DNA of 64,000 nucleotides from Phenylobacterium sp. RIFCSPHIGHO2_01_FULL_69_31 (GTDB lineage Bacteria; Pseudomonadota; Alphaproteobacteria; Caulobacterales; Caulobacteraceae), in NCBI RefSeq assembly GCF_001824475.1, contig NZ_MHXN01000007.1, positions 255,611 through 319,610 of the forward strand, written 5' to 3'. Numbering within the stretch: position 1 is the stretch's first letter; each line of letters starts with the position of its first letter. Below are positions 28,805-37,895 of the stretch, one piece after another. A program made the position numbers and the translations under genes. Under the pieces are notes generated by a model. The model was given only the letters and a program-made list of their open reading frames with translations, was not told where the DNA came from and searched no databases.

Positions 28805-30231
28805 TCGTTAACGAACGCCAGCTCGCACAGGCGCGAACCCAGGCTCAGCGCTTCCGGGCCGCGCTGGAGGCGATGGAGGCCGGCAGCCTCGACGTCACCG
28901 ACCTGCATCCCGCGCTGAAGACCGCCCAGATCGACGCCGTCCGGGGCGAGCTGAAAGCACTGGAAGCCGAGATCCGCGCCTATGAGCGGCTGCGGGCCGG
29001 CGAGGTGAAGCGCTTCGACGTGGAGTCGCTGGCGGAGCTTCCGATGGCGTTGATCCATGCGCGCATCGCCGCCGGCCTGACCCAGCGCCAGCTCGCCGAT
29101 CGCCTCGGCCTGAAGGAGCAGCAGATCCAACGCTACGAGGCCACGCGCTACGACGGCGCCAGCTTCAGCCGCCTCGTCGACGTGGCCGACGCGATCGGCC
29201 TGAAGGTCCGTAAGCGCCTGGAGCTTCTGGAGCCCGCCGCCCCGACCGCGATCTTGCAGCGCCTGAAGGCCATCGGCTTGGACGAAGGGTTCATCCGCCG
29301 GCGCATCGCGCCCGACCTCGATCTCAAGGGGGATGGCCTCTCGGAGGCGGCGGAGCGCGTCGGCGGCGTTTTCGGCTGGTCCACGGACGCCATCATGGGG
29401 TCGGCCCCCCTCGACATGGGGCAGTTCGCCGGCGCGACCGCCCGCTTCAAGATGCCGAAGGGGCGCGACGGTCGTTCGGCCGCCATCTACACCGCTTACG
29501 CCCACCACCTGGCGGAGGTCTGCGCCCAGGCGATGGCCGGTCGCCCCCGGGAGCGGATTCCGAGCGAGTGGCGCGTGTTCCGCGAGCGGCTGCTGGAGCG
29601 TTACGGCGCGGTGGAGTTCCGCAGCGCTCTGTCGCTGGCGTGGGACTTCGGCGTGGTCGTCCTGCCGCTCAACGATCCGGGCGCCTTCCACGGCGCCTGC
29701 TGGCGAGCGGGCGGCGTAAACGTGGTGGTCCTGAAGCAAGCGCACCGCTACCCGGCGCGCTGGCTGTTCGACCTGATCCATGAGCTGCGGCACGCGGCCG
29801 AGGACCCGGACGCCGACACGTTCGAGGTGGTGGAGGGCGCCGAGACGTCCGACGAACGCCGCCAATCGCGAGAGGAGCAGATGTGCAGCTGGTTCGCCGG
29901 CCAGGTCACGCTCAACGGCGCGGCCGAGGATCTGGTGCAGGAGGCCATGGCGCGGGTGGGCGGCGACCTGCGCCGGCTCAAGGGGGCGGTTGAGACGGTC
30001 GCCGCCGACCGCGCCGTCGATGTGGCATGCCTCGCCAACTACACGGCCTTCCGGCTCTCTCTGCAGGGCGAGAACTGGTGGGGCGCGGCCGCTGGCCTGC
30101 AGGACACCAGTTTCGACCCGCTCGCCTTCGCGCGCGAGGTCTTCTTCGAGCGGTTCGCCTTCGAGGGTCTGGGCGACGCTGACCTCAATCTCCTGACCCT
30201 CGCTCTCCATGACGAGGCCGCCGATGGCTGA
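28801..30231 (+). CDS. XRE HTH plus ImmA/IrrE-type metallopeptidase
   Basis: A 476-residue protein starting at GTG 28801. A coiled N-terminal region is followed by an XRE helix-turn-helix (residues about 85-130: IHARIAAGLTQRQLADRLGLKEQQIQRYEATRY) and a C-terminal zinc-metallopeptidase with HELRH (DLIHELRHAAED, near residue 328). This combination gives a DNA-bound regulator that can be cleaved, or can cleave a partner, on a signal, as in ImmR/ImmA and DdrO/IrrE pairs. It overlaps DUF6932 by 4 bases and the DUF4186-like gene by 8. Confidence 0.85.
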   Translation: MIVNERQLAQARTQAQRFRAALEAMEAGSLDVTDLHPALKTAQIDAVRGELKALEAEIRAYERLRAGEVKRFDVESLAELPMALIHARIAAGLTQRQLADRLGLKEQQIQRYEATRYDGASFSRLVDVADAIGLKVRKRLELLEPAAPTAILQRLKAIGLDEGFIRRRIAPDLDLKGDGLSEAAERVGGVFGWSTDAIMGSAPLDMGQFAGATARFKMPKGRDGRSAAIYTAYAHHLAEVCAQAMAGRPRERIPSEWRVFRERLLERYGAVEFRSALSLAWDFGVVVLPLNDPGAFHGACWRAGGVNVVVLKQAHRYPARWLFDLIHELRHAAEDPDADTFEVVEGAETSDERRQSREEQMCSWFAGQVTLNGAAEDLVQEAMARVGGDLRRLKGAVETVAADRAVDVACLANYTAFRLSLQGENWWGAAAGLQDTSFDPLAFAREVFFERFAFEGLGDADLNLLTLALHDEAADG

Positions 30232-30841
30232 CGATCCCGAATTCGACCAACTGCCCGACTTCAAGCCGCTTGAGGTGAAGTGCTCCGACAGCGATTGCCA
30301 GTCGGGCCGCCACGCCTTCGCCCCCAACCGCCGCAAGAAGGCGTGGGCCAAGAGCTACGAGGGCCAGTGCCGTGACTGCGGCGCGAAGCTGGTGGACTGG
30401 GACCGCGTCAAGCGGCGCGATCTCGCCGATGTCGGTGGGGTGTTCCGCGAGCTGCAGCACGAGCTGATCCGCCACGTATTCTTTCACGCCGACTTCGATG
30501 AACCGGCGCGGGCGGAGGCGAAGACGCTCGGGCCGACGGGCCTCCGGGCCAAGGTGCGGCCCTACCTGGAAAAGAAGGTGGGCCGCGCCGACATCTGGCG
30601 CGACGGCACCCAGACCCCGAAAGAGGGCAGCGCCATCCACTTCGCTCAGCACGCGACCGCCACCTGCTGCCGCAAATGCATCGAGTACTGGCATGGCATC
30701 GAGCGCGGCCGCGAACTGACGGCGCCGGAGCTCGACTACTGCGCGGGCCTCGTGGGGGCCTATCTCGACCTGCGCGAGACGGAGCTGTTCGCCGAGCCGG
30801 CGGCCACGCCCGCGCCGAAGCCCCCGGAGCCCGCCAGCTGA
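30224..30841 (+). CDS. DUF4186-like zinc protein
   Basis: About 205 residues. The C-terminal half matches the DUF4186 pattern: HFAQHATATCCRKCIEYWHGIERGRELTAPELDY near residues 140-180. The N-terminal part holds cysteine pairs (VKCSDSDC near 18 and GQCRDCG near 46) that could form a zinc ribbon. Function unknown. The start at 30224 overlaps the previous stop, and the stop overlaps the radical SAM start (TGATG), so it belongs to the same operon. Confidence 0.7.
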   Translation: MADDPEFDQLPDFKPLEVKCSDSDCQSGRHAFAPNRRKKAWAKSYEGQCRDCGAKLVDWDRVKRRDLADVGGVFRELQHELIRHVFFHADFDEPARAEAKTLGPTGLRAKVRPYLEKKVGRADIWRDGTQTPKEGSAIHFAQHATATCCRKCIEYWHGIERGRELTAPELDYCAGLVGAYLDLRETELFAEPAATPAPKPPEPAS

Positions 30842-31866
30842 TGAGCCCGGCCAAGCTGATCGACACCGACGCCTTCGCCGCGACGATGCGCAGCCGCATC
30901 GTGCGCCCGGCAACGCGCGAGGTGCTGGTCAGCCGGTTCGCGGGATCGGATCAAGAGGGCGATCTGACCGTGCCGCCCAACTGCGAGGGCCTGGGGCGGG
31001 TGCGGCACTTCCGTCGCGCCACGGCGGCGGGCTGGCCCGAGAACCCGCTGCCCATCGATCCGGCCGCGCGACGGTTGGGATGGCCCGGCGGCGACATGGT
31101 CCACGCCCAAGTCTTCCAGAACGCGGCCTGCGGCTGGCGCTGCTGGTACTGCTTCGTGCCGTTCAACATGCTGGGCGGCGACGAGACGCGCGCTGCCTGG
31201 GTCACCGCGGAGCAACTCGTCGACCTCTATGCCCGGGAACCGGAGCGCCCGGACGTTATCGACCTGTCCGGCGGCTCGCCCGACCTTACCCCGGAATGGG
31301 TGGTGTGGACCATGGAGGCCCTGCAGACCGCAGGCCTCGCGGACACCACCTATCTCTGGTCCGACGACAACCTCAGCACCGACTATGTGTTCACGCACCT
31401 GGACGCTGCGGCGCGCGATCGCCTCGCCGCCTACCGCAACTATGGCCGCGTCTGCTGCTTCAAGGGGTTCGACGCCGAGGCATTCGCCTTCAACACCGGC
31501 GCCCGGCCGGACGCGTTCGAGGCGCAGTTCCGCCGCTTCGGCTGCTACCTCGATCTCGGCCTGGATCTCTACGGCTACGTGACCCTGACCGGGCCGGACG
31601 AAGCCGCCGTGGCCCGCGGCGTCCCCGGCCTGATGGATCGGCTGCAGGCGCTGCACCCCAATCTGCCGCTGCGGGTGGTCCCGCTGCAGATCGGCGACTT
31701 CTCGCCCACCCGCGAGCGCGAGCGTCGTGGCGGCCATGGTCGGTTCGAGGCCGCCGCCCGCGTGCAGGAGGGGGCGATCGCGCTCTGGACTGCCGAGCTG
31801 GACCGGCGTTTCTCGCGGGAGATGCGGGCGCTCGGCGTGGTCGATGTGCCGCTGGGGAGGCCGTAG
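30841..31866 (+). CDS. Radical SAM-type enzyme
   Basis: A 341-residue protein with the iron-sulfur cluster motif CGWRCWYC (CxxxCxxC, near residues 98-105) in the setting QVFQNAACGWRCWYCFVPFN, followed by IDLSGGSPDLTPEW (the glycine-rich SAM-binding region, residues about 140-153). These mark a radical S-adenosylmethionine enzyme that makes a 5'-deoxyadenosyl radical. There is no SPASM-type cysteine set at the C-terminus. Start overlaps the previous stop by one base. The substrate is unknown; neighbours suggest a nucleic acid or nucleotide. Confidence 0.82.
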   Translation: MSPAKLIDTDAFAATMRSRIVRPATREVLVSRFAGSDQEGDLTVPPNCEGLGRVRHFRRATAAGWPENPLPIDPAARRLGWPGGDMVHAQVFQNAACGWRCWYCFVPFNMLGGDETRAAWVTAEQLVDLYAREPERPDVIDLSGGSPDLTPEWVVWTMEALQTAGLADTTYLWSDDNLSTDYVFTHLDAAARDRLAAYRNYGRVCCFKGFDAEAFAFNTGARPDAFEAQFRRFGCYLDLGLDLYGYVTLTGPDEAAVARGVPGLMDRLQALHPNLPLRVVPLQIGDFSPTRERERRGGHGRFEAAARVQEGAIALWTAELDRRFSREMRALGVVDVPLGRP

Positions 31867-33119
31867 TGGACGACGCCTCGGCTCCCCGACCGGTCGCCGC
31901 GCTGAGCTTCGCCGACATCGTGGCCGGCGCCGGCGGGCGACACCCCACCGACGTCCTGGCGGCGCTCAACGTGGGCGCAGGCGCCGACGCCAGGCGGCTG
32001 GCCTCTGAGGCCGCCAGGCCGCCGCCCGCCTCGGTGCTGGCGCAAGGTGACGGGTTGGCGCTGCCGCACCCCCTGGACGCCGAATGGCGGTTCGACGACG
32101 CCACCGCCGACGCCCTCCTGGCCCGCGCGGTGGACCTGACGCAGGCGGGCGAGGCCGTGTTGCTCTTGGGCGTGCCCACGGTGGTGCTCGCGGCGGCCCG
32201 GAGCGGGGCCGCCCGGCGCTTCGTGGTGGCCTGCGAAGACAACGTCATCGGCGCGGCCCTGGCCGCCCGGGTGGCGGCGGACGCGCGGTTCGTGCGCGCG
32301 GCCCCGGAGGGCTGCGCCGCCGCCATCGTGGATCCCCCATGGTATCCGGCGGTGTTCGACGCGCTGCTGACCCAGGCCGGCGCAGCGTGCCGGGCCGGCG
32401 GCTGGGTGCTGGTCGGCGCGCCGTCGGCGGGCGTGAGGCCGACGGCCGCCGATGAGCGGGTCGCGAGCCTCGCAACCGCGGTCGTGGCGGGCCTCAGCCT
32501 CGTCGCTGACGAGCCGGACGCTTTGACGTACCGGACGCCCGCCTTCGAGCTGGCCGCCATGCGCACGTCCGGCGTGTCGGCCTGGCTGCCGTCCTGGCGG
32601 CGGGGTGACCTTCTCTCCTTCAGAAAGACCGGCCCAGGCGAGGCGCAGCCGCTGCCGCCCGCGCGCCCGGCCTTCGAACTGACGCTGGAGGGCGTTCGCT
32701 TCCGTTTGATCGCCGGTCCCGCGGTGCCGGCGACCCCGCTGACGCCGCTGGTTCCCGACGAGGTTTTCCCGAGCGTGAGCGCCCGCGCCGCGGGGCGCGA
32801 TCGGGCGAACCTCTGGACCAGCGGCAACCGCGCCTTCGTCTGCGATCCGGGCTCGACCCTGCAGGCCATGCTGGCGCTGGCCGCCCGGAATGACCTGTGG
32901 CCGAAAGGACTCGATCCAGCAGGAATCGAGTCGCGCGATTCGCCGTCGATTGACCCGATTCAGCGCGTTGACGAGCTTGCCCGGATCGCTGCGCGCGACC
33001 TCGCGCATGCGGCGATGCTTGTGGGAGTATCGTCATGGGACCGCAGTGTGAACGACGCGCGATTCTTGAACGGCTCCTCGACTGCGTTCCGGCGGACTCT
33101 CCGTGGCGGGCCCGGCTGA
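31866..33119 (+). CDS. Methyltransferase-like protein with DPPW motif
   Basis: A 417-residue protein starting at GTG 31866, one base inside the previous stop. Residues about 95-175 look like a Rossmann methyltransferase core: AVLLLGVPTVVLAA, an acidic position in RRFVVACEDNVIGAAL, then AAIVDPPWYPAVFDALLTQAGAACRAGGWVLVGAP. DPPW is the catalytic tetrad of amino-methyltransferases acting on adenine or cytosine. The C-terminal 200 residues are unlike known target domains. It overlaps the ASCH gene by 85 bases, a long overlap. Not certain that it methylates. Confidence 0.6.
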   Translation: MDDASAPRPVAALSFADIVAGAGGRHPTDVLAALNVGAGADARRLASEAARPPPASVLAQGDGLALPHPLDAEWRFDDATADALLARAVDLTQAGEAVLLLGVPTVVLAAARSGAARRFVVACEDNVIGAALAARVAADARFVRAAPEGCAAAIVDPPWYPAVFDALLTQAGAACRAGGWVLVGAPSAGVRPTAADERVASLATAVVAGLSLVADEPDALTYRTPAFELAAMRTSGVSAWLPSWRRGDLLSFRKTGPGEAQPLPPARPAFELTLEGVRFRLIAGPAVPATPLTPLVPDEVFPSVSARAAGRDRANLWTSGNRAFVCDPGSTLQAMLALAARNDLWPKGLDPAGIESRDSPSIDPIQRVDELARIAARDLAHAAMLVGVSSWDRSVNDARFLNGSSTAFRRTLRGGPG

Positions 33120-33565
33120 AGGGCGAACTCGCCAAACCGGTGGTTACCGCCGGCGTGCACCTGGCCGTCTTCGTGGAACCCTTCCTCACCGCCGTCCTGG
33201 AAGGCCGCAAGACCATTGAGTCGCGTTTCGGGGTCCATCGCCGGCCGCCGTACCTCTGCATCGCGCCGGACGACTACATCCTGATCAAGCGCAGCGGCGG
33301 CCCCGTCGTCGGGCTGGCGCTCGCCAAGACCGCAGATTTCTATCAGCTCTCCCCGTCGGTCCTGGCCGACATCCGCGAGCGCTTCGCCTACCAGCTCTAC
33401 GCCCTGGACGAGGAGTTCTGGGAGAGCCGGGCGAGCAAGCAGTACGCGACCCTCATCGAGCTGGAGGAGCCCACCGAGATCAAGCCGATGGCCTTCGCCA
33501 AGCGCGACCGGCAGGGCTGGGTCATCATCGACCGGCGCGCCGAGGCCCAGCTGGACCTTCGATGA
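33035..33565 (+). CDS. ASCH-domain protein
   Basis: A 176-residue protein. From residue about 42 it shows the ASCH pattern HLAVFVEPFLTAVLEGRKTIESRFG followed by DDYILIKRSGGPVVGLALA, a PUA-like beta barrel that binds RNA or nucleotides and in some cases acts as an amidohydrolase on modified nucleosides. Start ATG 33035 has GGGAG 8 bases upstream. The gene overlaps the methyltransferase-like gene by 85 bases and the kinase by 4 (ATGA). Confidence 0.8.
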   Translation: MGPQCERRAILERLLDCVPADSPWRARLKGELAKPVVTAGVHLAVFVEPFLTAVLEGRKTIESRFGVHRRPPYLCIAPDDYILIKRSGGPVVGLALAKTADFYQLSPSVLADIRERFAYQLYALDEEFWESRASKQYATLIELEEPTEIKPMAFAKRDRQGWVIIDRRAEAQLDLR

Positions 33566-34110
33566 TCATCACGCTCGCGGGCCCCATCGGCAGCGGCAAA
33601 AGCACCCTGGCCCGGGCGATCGCCGCGGCCTCCGGCGCCGCCTCTGCCGGCTTCGGGAACTACGTGCGGAGCCTCGCGGCTGAACGTGGCCTGGACGTCG
33701 AGCGCCGACAGGTGCTCCAGGACCTCGGCCACGAGCTCGTGCAGGCCGATGCGCGGGCGTTTCTCGACGGGGCGCTGGCCTGGTCGGGGCATGCGCCCGG
33801 TCAGGACCTCCTGCTGGACGGCCTGCGGCACGCTTCCATTCTCGACGCCCTGCGGCAGCGCGAGGCCGAGGGCCTCGACACCGTCACCTTGTTCTACCTC
33901 GACACGCCGCGCGAAACACGGCGGGCGCGGGTGGCCGACCGAGGGGTCAGCGTCACGCAGATGGAGGCCGACGAGGCCCATCCCGCCGAACAGGACCTGG
34001 ACGAAAAGCTCCGTGCCGCGGCGGACGCGGTGCTCGACGGCGCCAAGGATCTGGAGGCGATCACCCGAGACGCTCTCGCGACCATGGAGACCCGGCGAGC
34101 GCGCGCCTGA
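33562..34110 (+). CDS. P-loop nucleotide kinase-like protein
   Basis: A 182-residue protein with Walker A GPIGSGKST at residues 7-15 and the layout of small nucleoside-monophosphate kinases: LLLDGLRHASILDAL (Walker B-like, near 92) and a lid-like RRARVADRG segment near 115. In this operon it could phosphorylate a nucleotide made or read by the radical SAM, methyltransferase-like and ASCH proteins; that is inference. Starts 4 bases inside the ASCH gene; 50 bases separate it from the DUF763 gene. Confidence 0.75.
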   Translation: MIITLAGPIGSGKSTLARAIAAASGAASAGFGNYVRSLAAERGLDVERRQVLQDLGHELVQADARAFLDGALAWSGHAPGQDLLLDGLRHASILDALRQREAEGLDTVTLFYLDTPRETRRARVADRGVSVTQMEADEAHPAEQDLDEKLRAAADAVLDGAKDLEAITRDALATMETRRARA

Positions 34111-34160
34111 CGTACGGCGCGCGGCATGCTAGAACAAGGCATGAACAAAGAGGCTGAGTC

Positions 34161-35411
34161 GTGAGCCAGCGAACCGGGAGCGCCGATCTGCCGCTGCACG
34201 GCGGTCGCGTCCCCGCTTGGCTGTCAGACCGCATGACCGCGCTGGGCGCGGTGATGTGCGAGGCAATCATCCACCATTACGGCCGCGACGAGCTGCTGCG
34301 CCGCCTGGCCCATCCGTTCTGGTTCCAGGCCTTCGGCGCCGTCATGGGGATGGACTGGCATTCGTCGGGCATCACCACCAGCGTTCTCGGCGCCCTCAAA
34401 CGGGGTCTCGCGCCGCGCGCCCGCGAGCTCGGCCTGCACGTCTGCGGCGGCCGCGGCAAACACTCGCGCAAGACGCCCGGCGAGCTGATCGTGCTCGGCG
34501 ACCGGCTCGGGTTCGATGGCGCGGGCCTGGCCGCGACCAGCCGTCTGGTCGCTAAGGTGGACAGCGCCGCGGTGCAGGACGGCTACGACCTCTATCTGCA
34601 CGGCTTCATCGTCAGCGACGATGGCCGCTGGGTGGTGGTGCAGCAGGGCATGAAGGGCGACGCCGGCACGGCGCGCCGCTATCACTGGCTGTCGGAGGGA
34701 CTCACGAGCTTCGTCGACGCGCCGCACAGCGCCATTGAAGGCGAGACGTCCGGCGAGATCGTCAACCTCACCGACGCCAGGGCGGACGCCTCGCGGGCGG
34801 CGCAGATCGAGCTCCTGGAGACGCTCGGCCCCGACGCGATCGCCCGTGAGATGGCTATGTTGGAACGGGGGTCGACGATGCCCGCGCCCCCGCCGCCGCA
34901 GATGACGTTGCCCCATCTGACGATGCCGGAGCGCCACGACGTGCAGGCCTCCGACGTGGTGCTGCCGCGCTTGCGAGGCAACTTGGCCGCCGCGGCCGAG
35001 TGCGGACCGAAGGATTTCACCGAGCTGCTGCAGGTTCCCGGCGTCGGCGCCCGCACCGTGCGTGCGCTCGCCCTGGTGGCTGAGGTCATGCATGGTGCGC
35101 CCTGCCGGTTCAGTGACCCGGCCCGCTTCGCCTTCGCGCACGGCGGTAAGGATCGACACCCGTTCCCGGTCCCGATCCACGTCTATGACCACACGATCTC
35201 CGTGCTCAAAACGGCGGTGAGCCAGGCCAAGCTCGGCCAGGACGACCAGCTGCACGCGCTCCAGCGGCTTGACGCGGAGTCTCGTCGCCTCGAGCAGTTT
35301 GCCACCGCGGCGAGCTTCGAGCGCGTCGTGGCGGAGGAGCGTGTGCAATCGACCAGCTACGGGGGACGCAGCATCTTCGGCTGGGAACACGGCGACGCCA
35401 AGACCGCTTGA
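34161..35411 (+). CDS. DUF763 family protein
   Basis: A 416-residue protein that follows the DUF763 pattern from the first residues: SADLPLHGGRVPAWLSDRM, WFQAFGAVMGMDWHSSGITTSVLGALKRGL (residues about 53-83), GGRGKHSRKTPGEL, and YLHGFIVSDDGRWVVVQQGM. A helix-hairpin-helix, LLQVPGVGARTVRALALVAEV, lies near residues 290-310, pointing to DNA binding, followed by HGGKDRHPFPVP. DUF763 occurs in archaea and scattered bacteria and its function is not known to me. Start is GTG 34161. Last intact gene of the operon. Confidence 0.85.
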   Translation: MSQRTGSADLPLHGGRVPAWLSDRMTALGAVMCEAIIHHYGRDELLRRLAHPFWFQAFGAVMGMDWHSSGITTSVLGALKRGLAPRARELGLHVCGGRGKHSRKTPGELIVLGDRLGFDGAGLAATSRLVAKVDSAAVQDGYDLYLHGFIVSDDGRWVVVQQGMKGDAGTARRYHWLSEGLTSFVDAPHSAIEGETSGEIVNLTDARADASRAAQIELLETLGPDAIAREMAMLERGSTMPAPPPPQMTLPHLTMPERHDVQASDVVLPRLRGNLAAAAECGPKDFTELLQVPGVGARTVRALALVAEVMHGAPCRFSDPARFAFAHGGKDRHPFPVPIHVYDHTISVLKTAVSQAKLGQDDQLHALQRLDAESRRLEQFATAASFERVVAEERVQSTSYGGRSIFGWEHGDAKTA

Positions 35412-35425
35412 GGCTCCTCCGGGAG

Positions 35426-36003
35426 ATGACCTTGGGGGCGACAGGTCCTCAGACGCGCGTGCCGGCTTCACGTTTTTGGCGGGCTGGGGGCGGCCAGTCA
35501 GGTGTCGCTCGTCGGGCGACCGTTCCGTATGGGCGAGCGGTTCGGCGGCTTCTGGATGGCGGCGCCCCGAAGCCAGTCTTGTTCGCGAATGCGCGCTCGA
35601 ACGTGGCCGCGACGACCCGCATCCTCGCCGGAGATGTCGATGTCGACGCGGCCGTGCAGTCGGCCTGCCTGAGCGCCGAGCTCGCCCTGAAGGGCGGGCT
35701 CGCCCATCTGGGCTCGACGAACGGGCGCTGAAGGACCTGTCGCACAACCTCTCCCGACTGGCAGCGAAGCTGGTCGAAGTCGCGCCAGGCCCCAGCGACG
35801 CCCGCCTGCTGGCCGCGGTGCAGAACTTCCCGAACTATGTGGGCGCGCGCTACGCAGCTCACGGCCTGACGCGCGTGCAGCTCATGGAACTTGCCATGCG
35901 CGCCCAGTACGTCGCGGCCGATGTTATCCGGCGGATCACCGACCGCAACTTCGGGGGCGAGATGGAAGCGAGGAACGACACCCCGTCGCGAGCGGAGCCG
36001 TAG
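35426..36003 (+). pseudogene. HEPN-like gene split by a one-base frameshift
   Basis: The first half reads from 35426 in one frame (VPYGRAVRRLLDGGAPKPVLFANARSN...VQSACLSAELALKGGLAHLG) and ends at 35731; the second half continues in the +1 frame (LDERALKDLSHNLSRLAAKLVEVAP...RRITDRNFGGEM) to 36003. Restoring one G in the run at 35710-35712 joins them as HLGLDERALKDLSHNL. The SAELALKxxL...KDLSHNL pattern is typical of HEPN-like helical bundles. It sits between DUF763 and the ApeA-type gene. Confidence 0.6.
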
Positions 36004-36066
36004 GAGGCGCGGCGAGATTCCTGCTACGGCCCACATCCGCGCAGTTGGAACCACGAGGGTGTGGGT

Positions 36067-37490
36067 ATGGGCGACTTGGTTGATGCACGCGGCTACTTCT
36101 GGTGGGCTGATGAGCCGATCCCCGAGGGGAACTGGGCGCCAGAAGGGCTCGCAACGGGACGCCTGACGGTCAGCGAATCCGGCCTAGCCGACCTGGCGCT
36201 CGACATGCCTCTGCCGCGGCTTCCGGGCCCTGGACGGATGGCGATCGCCTTCGAACAGGAGCTGCCGCACTCCGCCATCGTCGGCGTGCTCGCCGGCACG
36301 AACGAACGCGTGCGGCTGTGGGCGCTCATCAAGAATGGTTCGAAGCTTGCCGCAAGGGGGCCGTCCCACGAAGGCTTCATTGCGCAGAGGTGCCTGATTG
36401 GCCTGGCGTTGCCGGAGGGTGAGGAGCCGACGTTCGACACGCTGCTCTGTTCACTTGAGGGCTACGAGAACTGGCTGATCGCTGAGCATATCGAGGTGAC
36501 ACAGAACGATCGTGGGGCGACCGCGGCCTATGCCCGGCCGGAGCCGGTTACCTGGTCCACACGACGCTTTGAGGTCGTCCTGAGGCGCAGCCTTCGCGGC
36601 ACGGGACCGGGCAAGCAGACGAGGATCGAATGGACCGAGACGGCCGACCTCGAGTTCAGGGGTGAGCCGATGGACGTGGAAGCCGCTCTCGAACTTGCCG
36701 GTCGCATCGAGGATCTGATGATCCTCCTCACCGACAGCGAGCGCGGGATGGCGTTCCCGCGGGTCATCACCGGCGTCGGCGCGCCCGCGCGCCTCTTCTA
36801 CGCGCGCGGCCACCGGAAAGACGCCGCGGTGCGGTGGAACGACTGCTGGGCAAGGTTCCCACAGATCCAGGACATCTTCGGGACGCTGGTCGAGGCCTGG
36901 CTCGACGGACACGAACGCTTCGGGCCCGGCTTCCATCTCTACCTCGGCAACCGGCGCGTGGCTCAGAGCTACCCCGAGTTTCGGTTCGCGAGCTTCATGT
37001 GGGGCCTCGAGGCGATGCACCGGCGCGACGCGCCCCCGGCAGAGAACCCGAACCTGGTGGAAAGGTCGGCCGGATTCTGAGTGACATCAAGCTCGACAAG
37101 GATCGAAAGTGGGCGAAAGGCAAGCTGCCGGTCACAGAGGAGCCGTCACTTGGCACGCGTCTCTACGAGGTGCTCAAGGACCTGCCGATCGGCCTGACGT
37201 CGGCCGAACTCACCGCATTCGCCACGCGGTGCACAAAGCGGCGCAATGACGTCTCCCACTTCGGCGGCGCCCGCGACGGAGCCGGCTACGACGAGTTCCT
37301 AGAGGATATCGAAGCCCTGAATGGCGCGCTGGATCTGCTCTACCATGCGCGGATCCTGCAGCTGATCGGCCTGCCGCCCGCAGATCTTCGATGGTGGTTT
37401 CTCGAGGGCTTCCGGGAGTACCAGATGCGTTTGGTACTCCAGCGCGCCGGCTTCAGCCTGCCAGACAACGGGCGAGCGAACCGCGAGTAG
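36067..37490 (+). pseudogene. ApeA-type HEPN defence protein, frameshifted
   Basis: The N-terminal part (36067-37062) begins with the ApeA-like pattern ARGYFWWADEP...PEGLATGRLTVSESGLADLALD; the C-terminal part (from about 37063) reads in another frame: KVGRILSDIKLDKDRKW...CTKRRNDVSHFGGARDG, which contains the HEPN ribonuclease motif RNDVSH (RxxxxH). One added A in the run at 37061-37063 would join them as LVEKVGRILSDI. ApeA is a known anti-phage HEPN protein. The frame break stops the product at 37080, before the catalytic motif. Start ATG 36067 has GAGGG 6 bases upstream. Confidence 0.75.
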
Positions 37491-37525
37491 CTCGTCGCGC
37501 AGTGCGAGGGTGAAAGCGGGGGCGG

Positions 37526-37720
37526 CTAGGATTTCCGCCGCAGGGGTCTCTGCGGCTGTGGAGGTCCGGAGTCGGGGTCGACCTCCTTCAAGTCATCCCA
37601 CGGCGGGGAAATCAACGCGGCCTCGTAATCTGCGCGGGCCATCACATCGCCGATGTCGCCGTCGGACACGTGCGCCCGATCCTGGCCCTTCACGCGAAAC
37701 AACCCTCGCCAGATCGGCAC
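37526..37720 (-). CDS. Possible small protein, 64 residues
   Basis: The frame reads plausibly (DGDIGDVMARADYEAALISPPWDDLKEVDPDSGPPQPQRPLRRKS) and lies in the otherwise empty 37491-37895 stretch, between the ApeA-type gene and the gcrA paralogue. No family recognised and no strong ribosome site; low confidence. Confidence 0.3.
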   Translation of the reverse strand: MPIWRGLFRVKGQDRAHVSDGDIGDVMARADYEAALISPPWDDLKEVDPDSGPPQPQRPLRRKS

Positions 37721-37895
37721 GCTCTCGCCCCCGCGGTTTCAAGACGACTCGGTCTGACGTCCCAAGTCTCCATACGGTCGCCCGAGCCCGTGCGTCGACC
37801 ATTCCAGCGCCCACGCGCGCCCGCACAAGAGCGAATTCAGCACCCAAGCGGGGCGGGCGCGACTGACACTGCATCGTCGTGGCTTGACCGCCCGC

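Noticed and set aside
28735..30351. 538-residue frame antisense to the XRE/ImmA-IrrE gene
   Set aside because: No motif; the + frame has HTH and HELRH.
34161..35411. Reading DUF763 as a known restriction nuclease
   Set aside because: Only a helix-hairpin-helix is visible; no established nuclease motif that I can point to.
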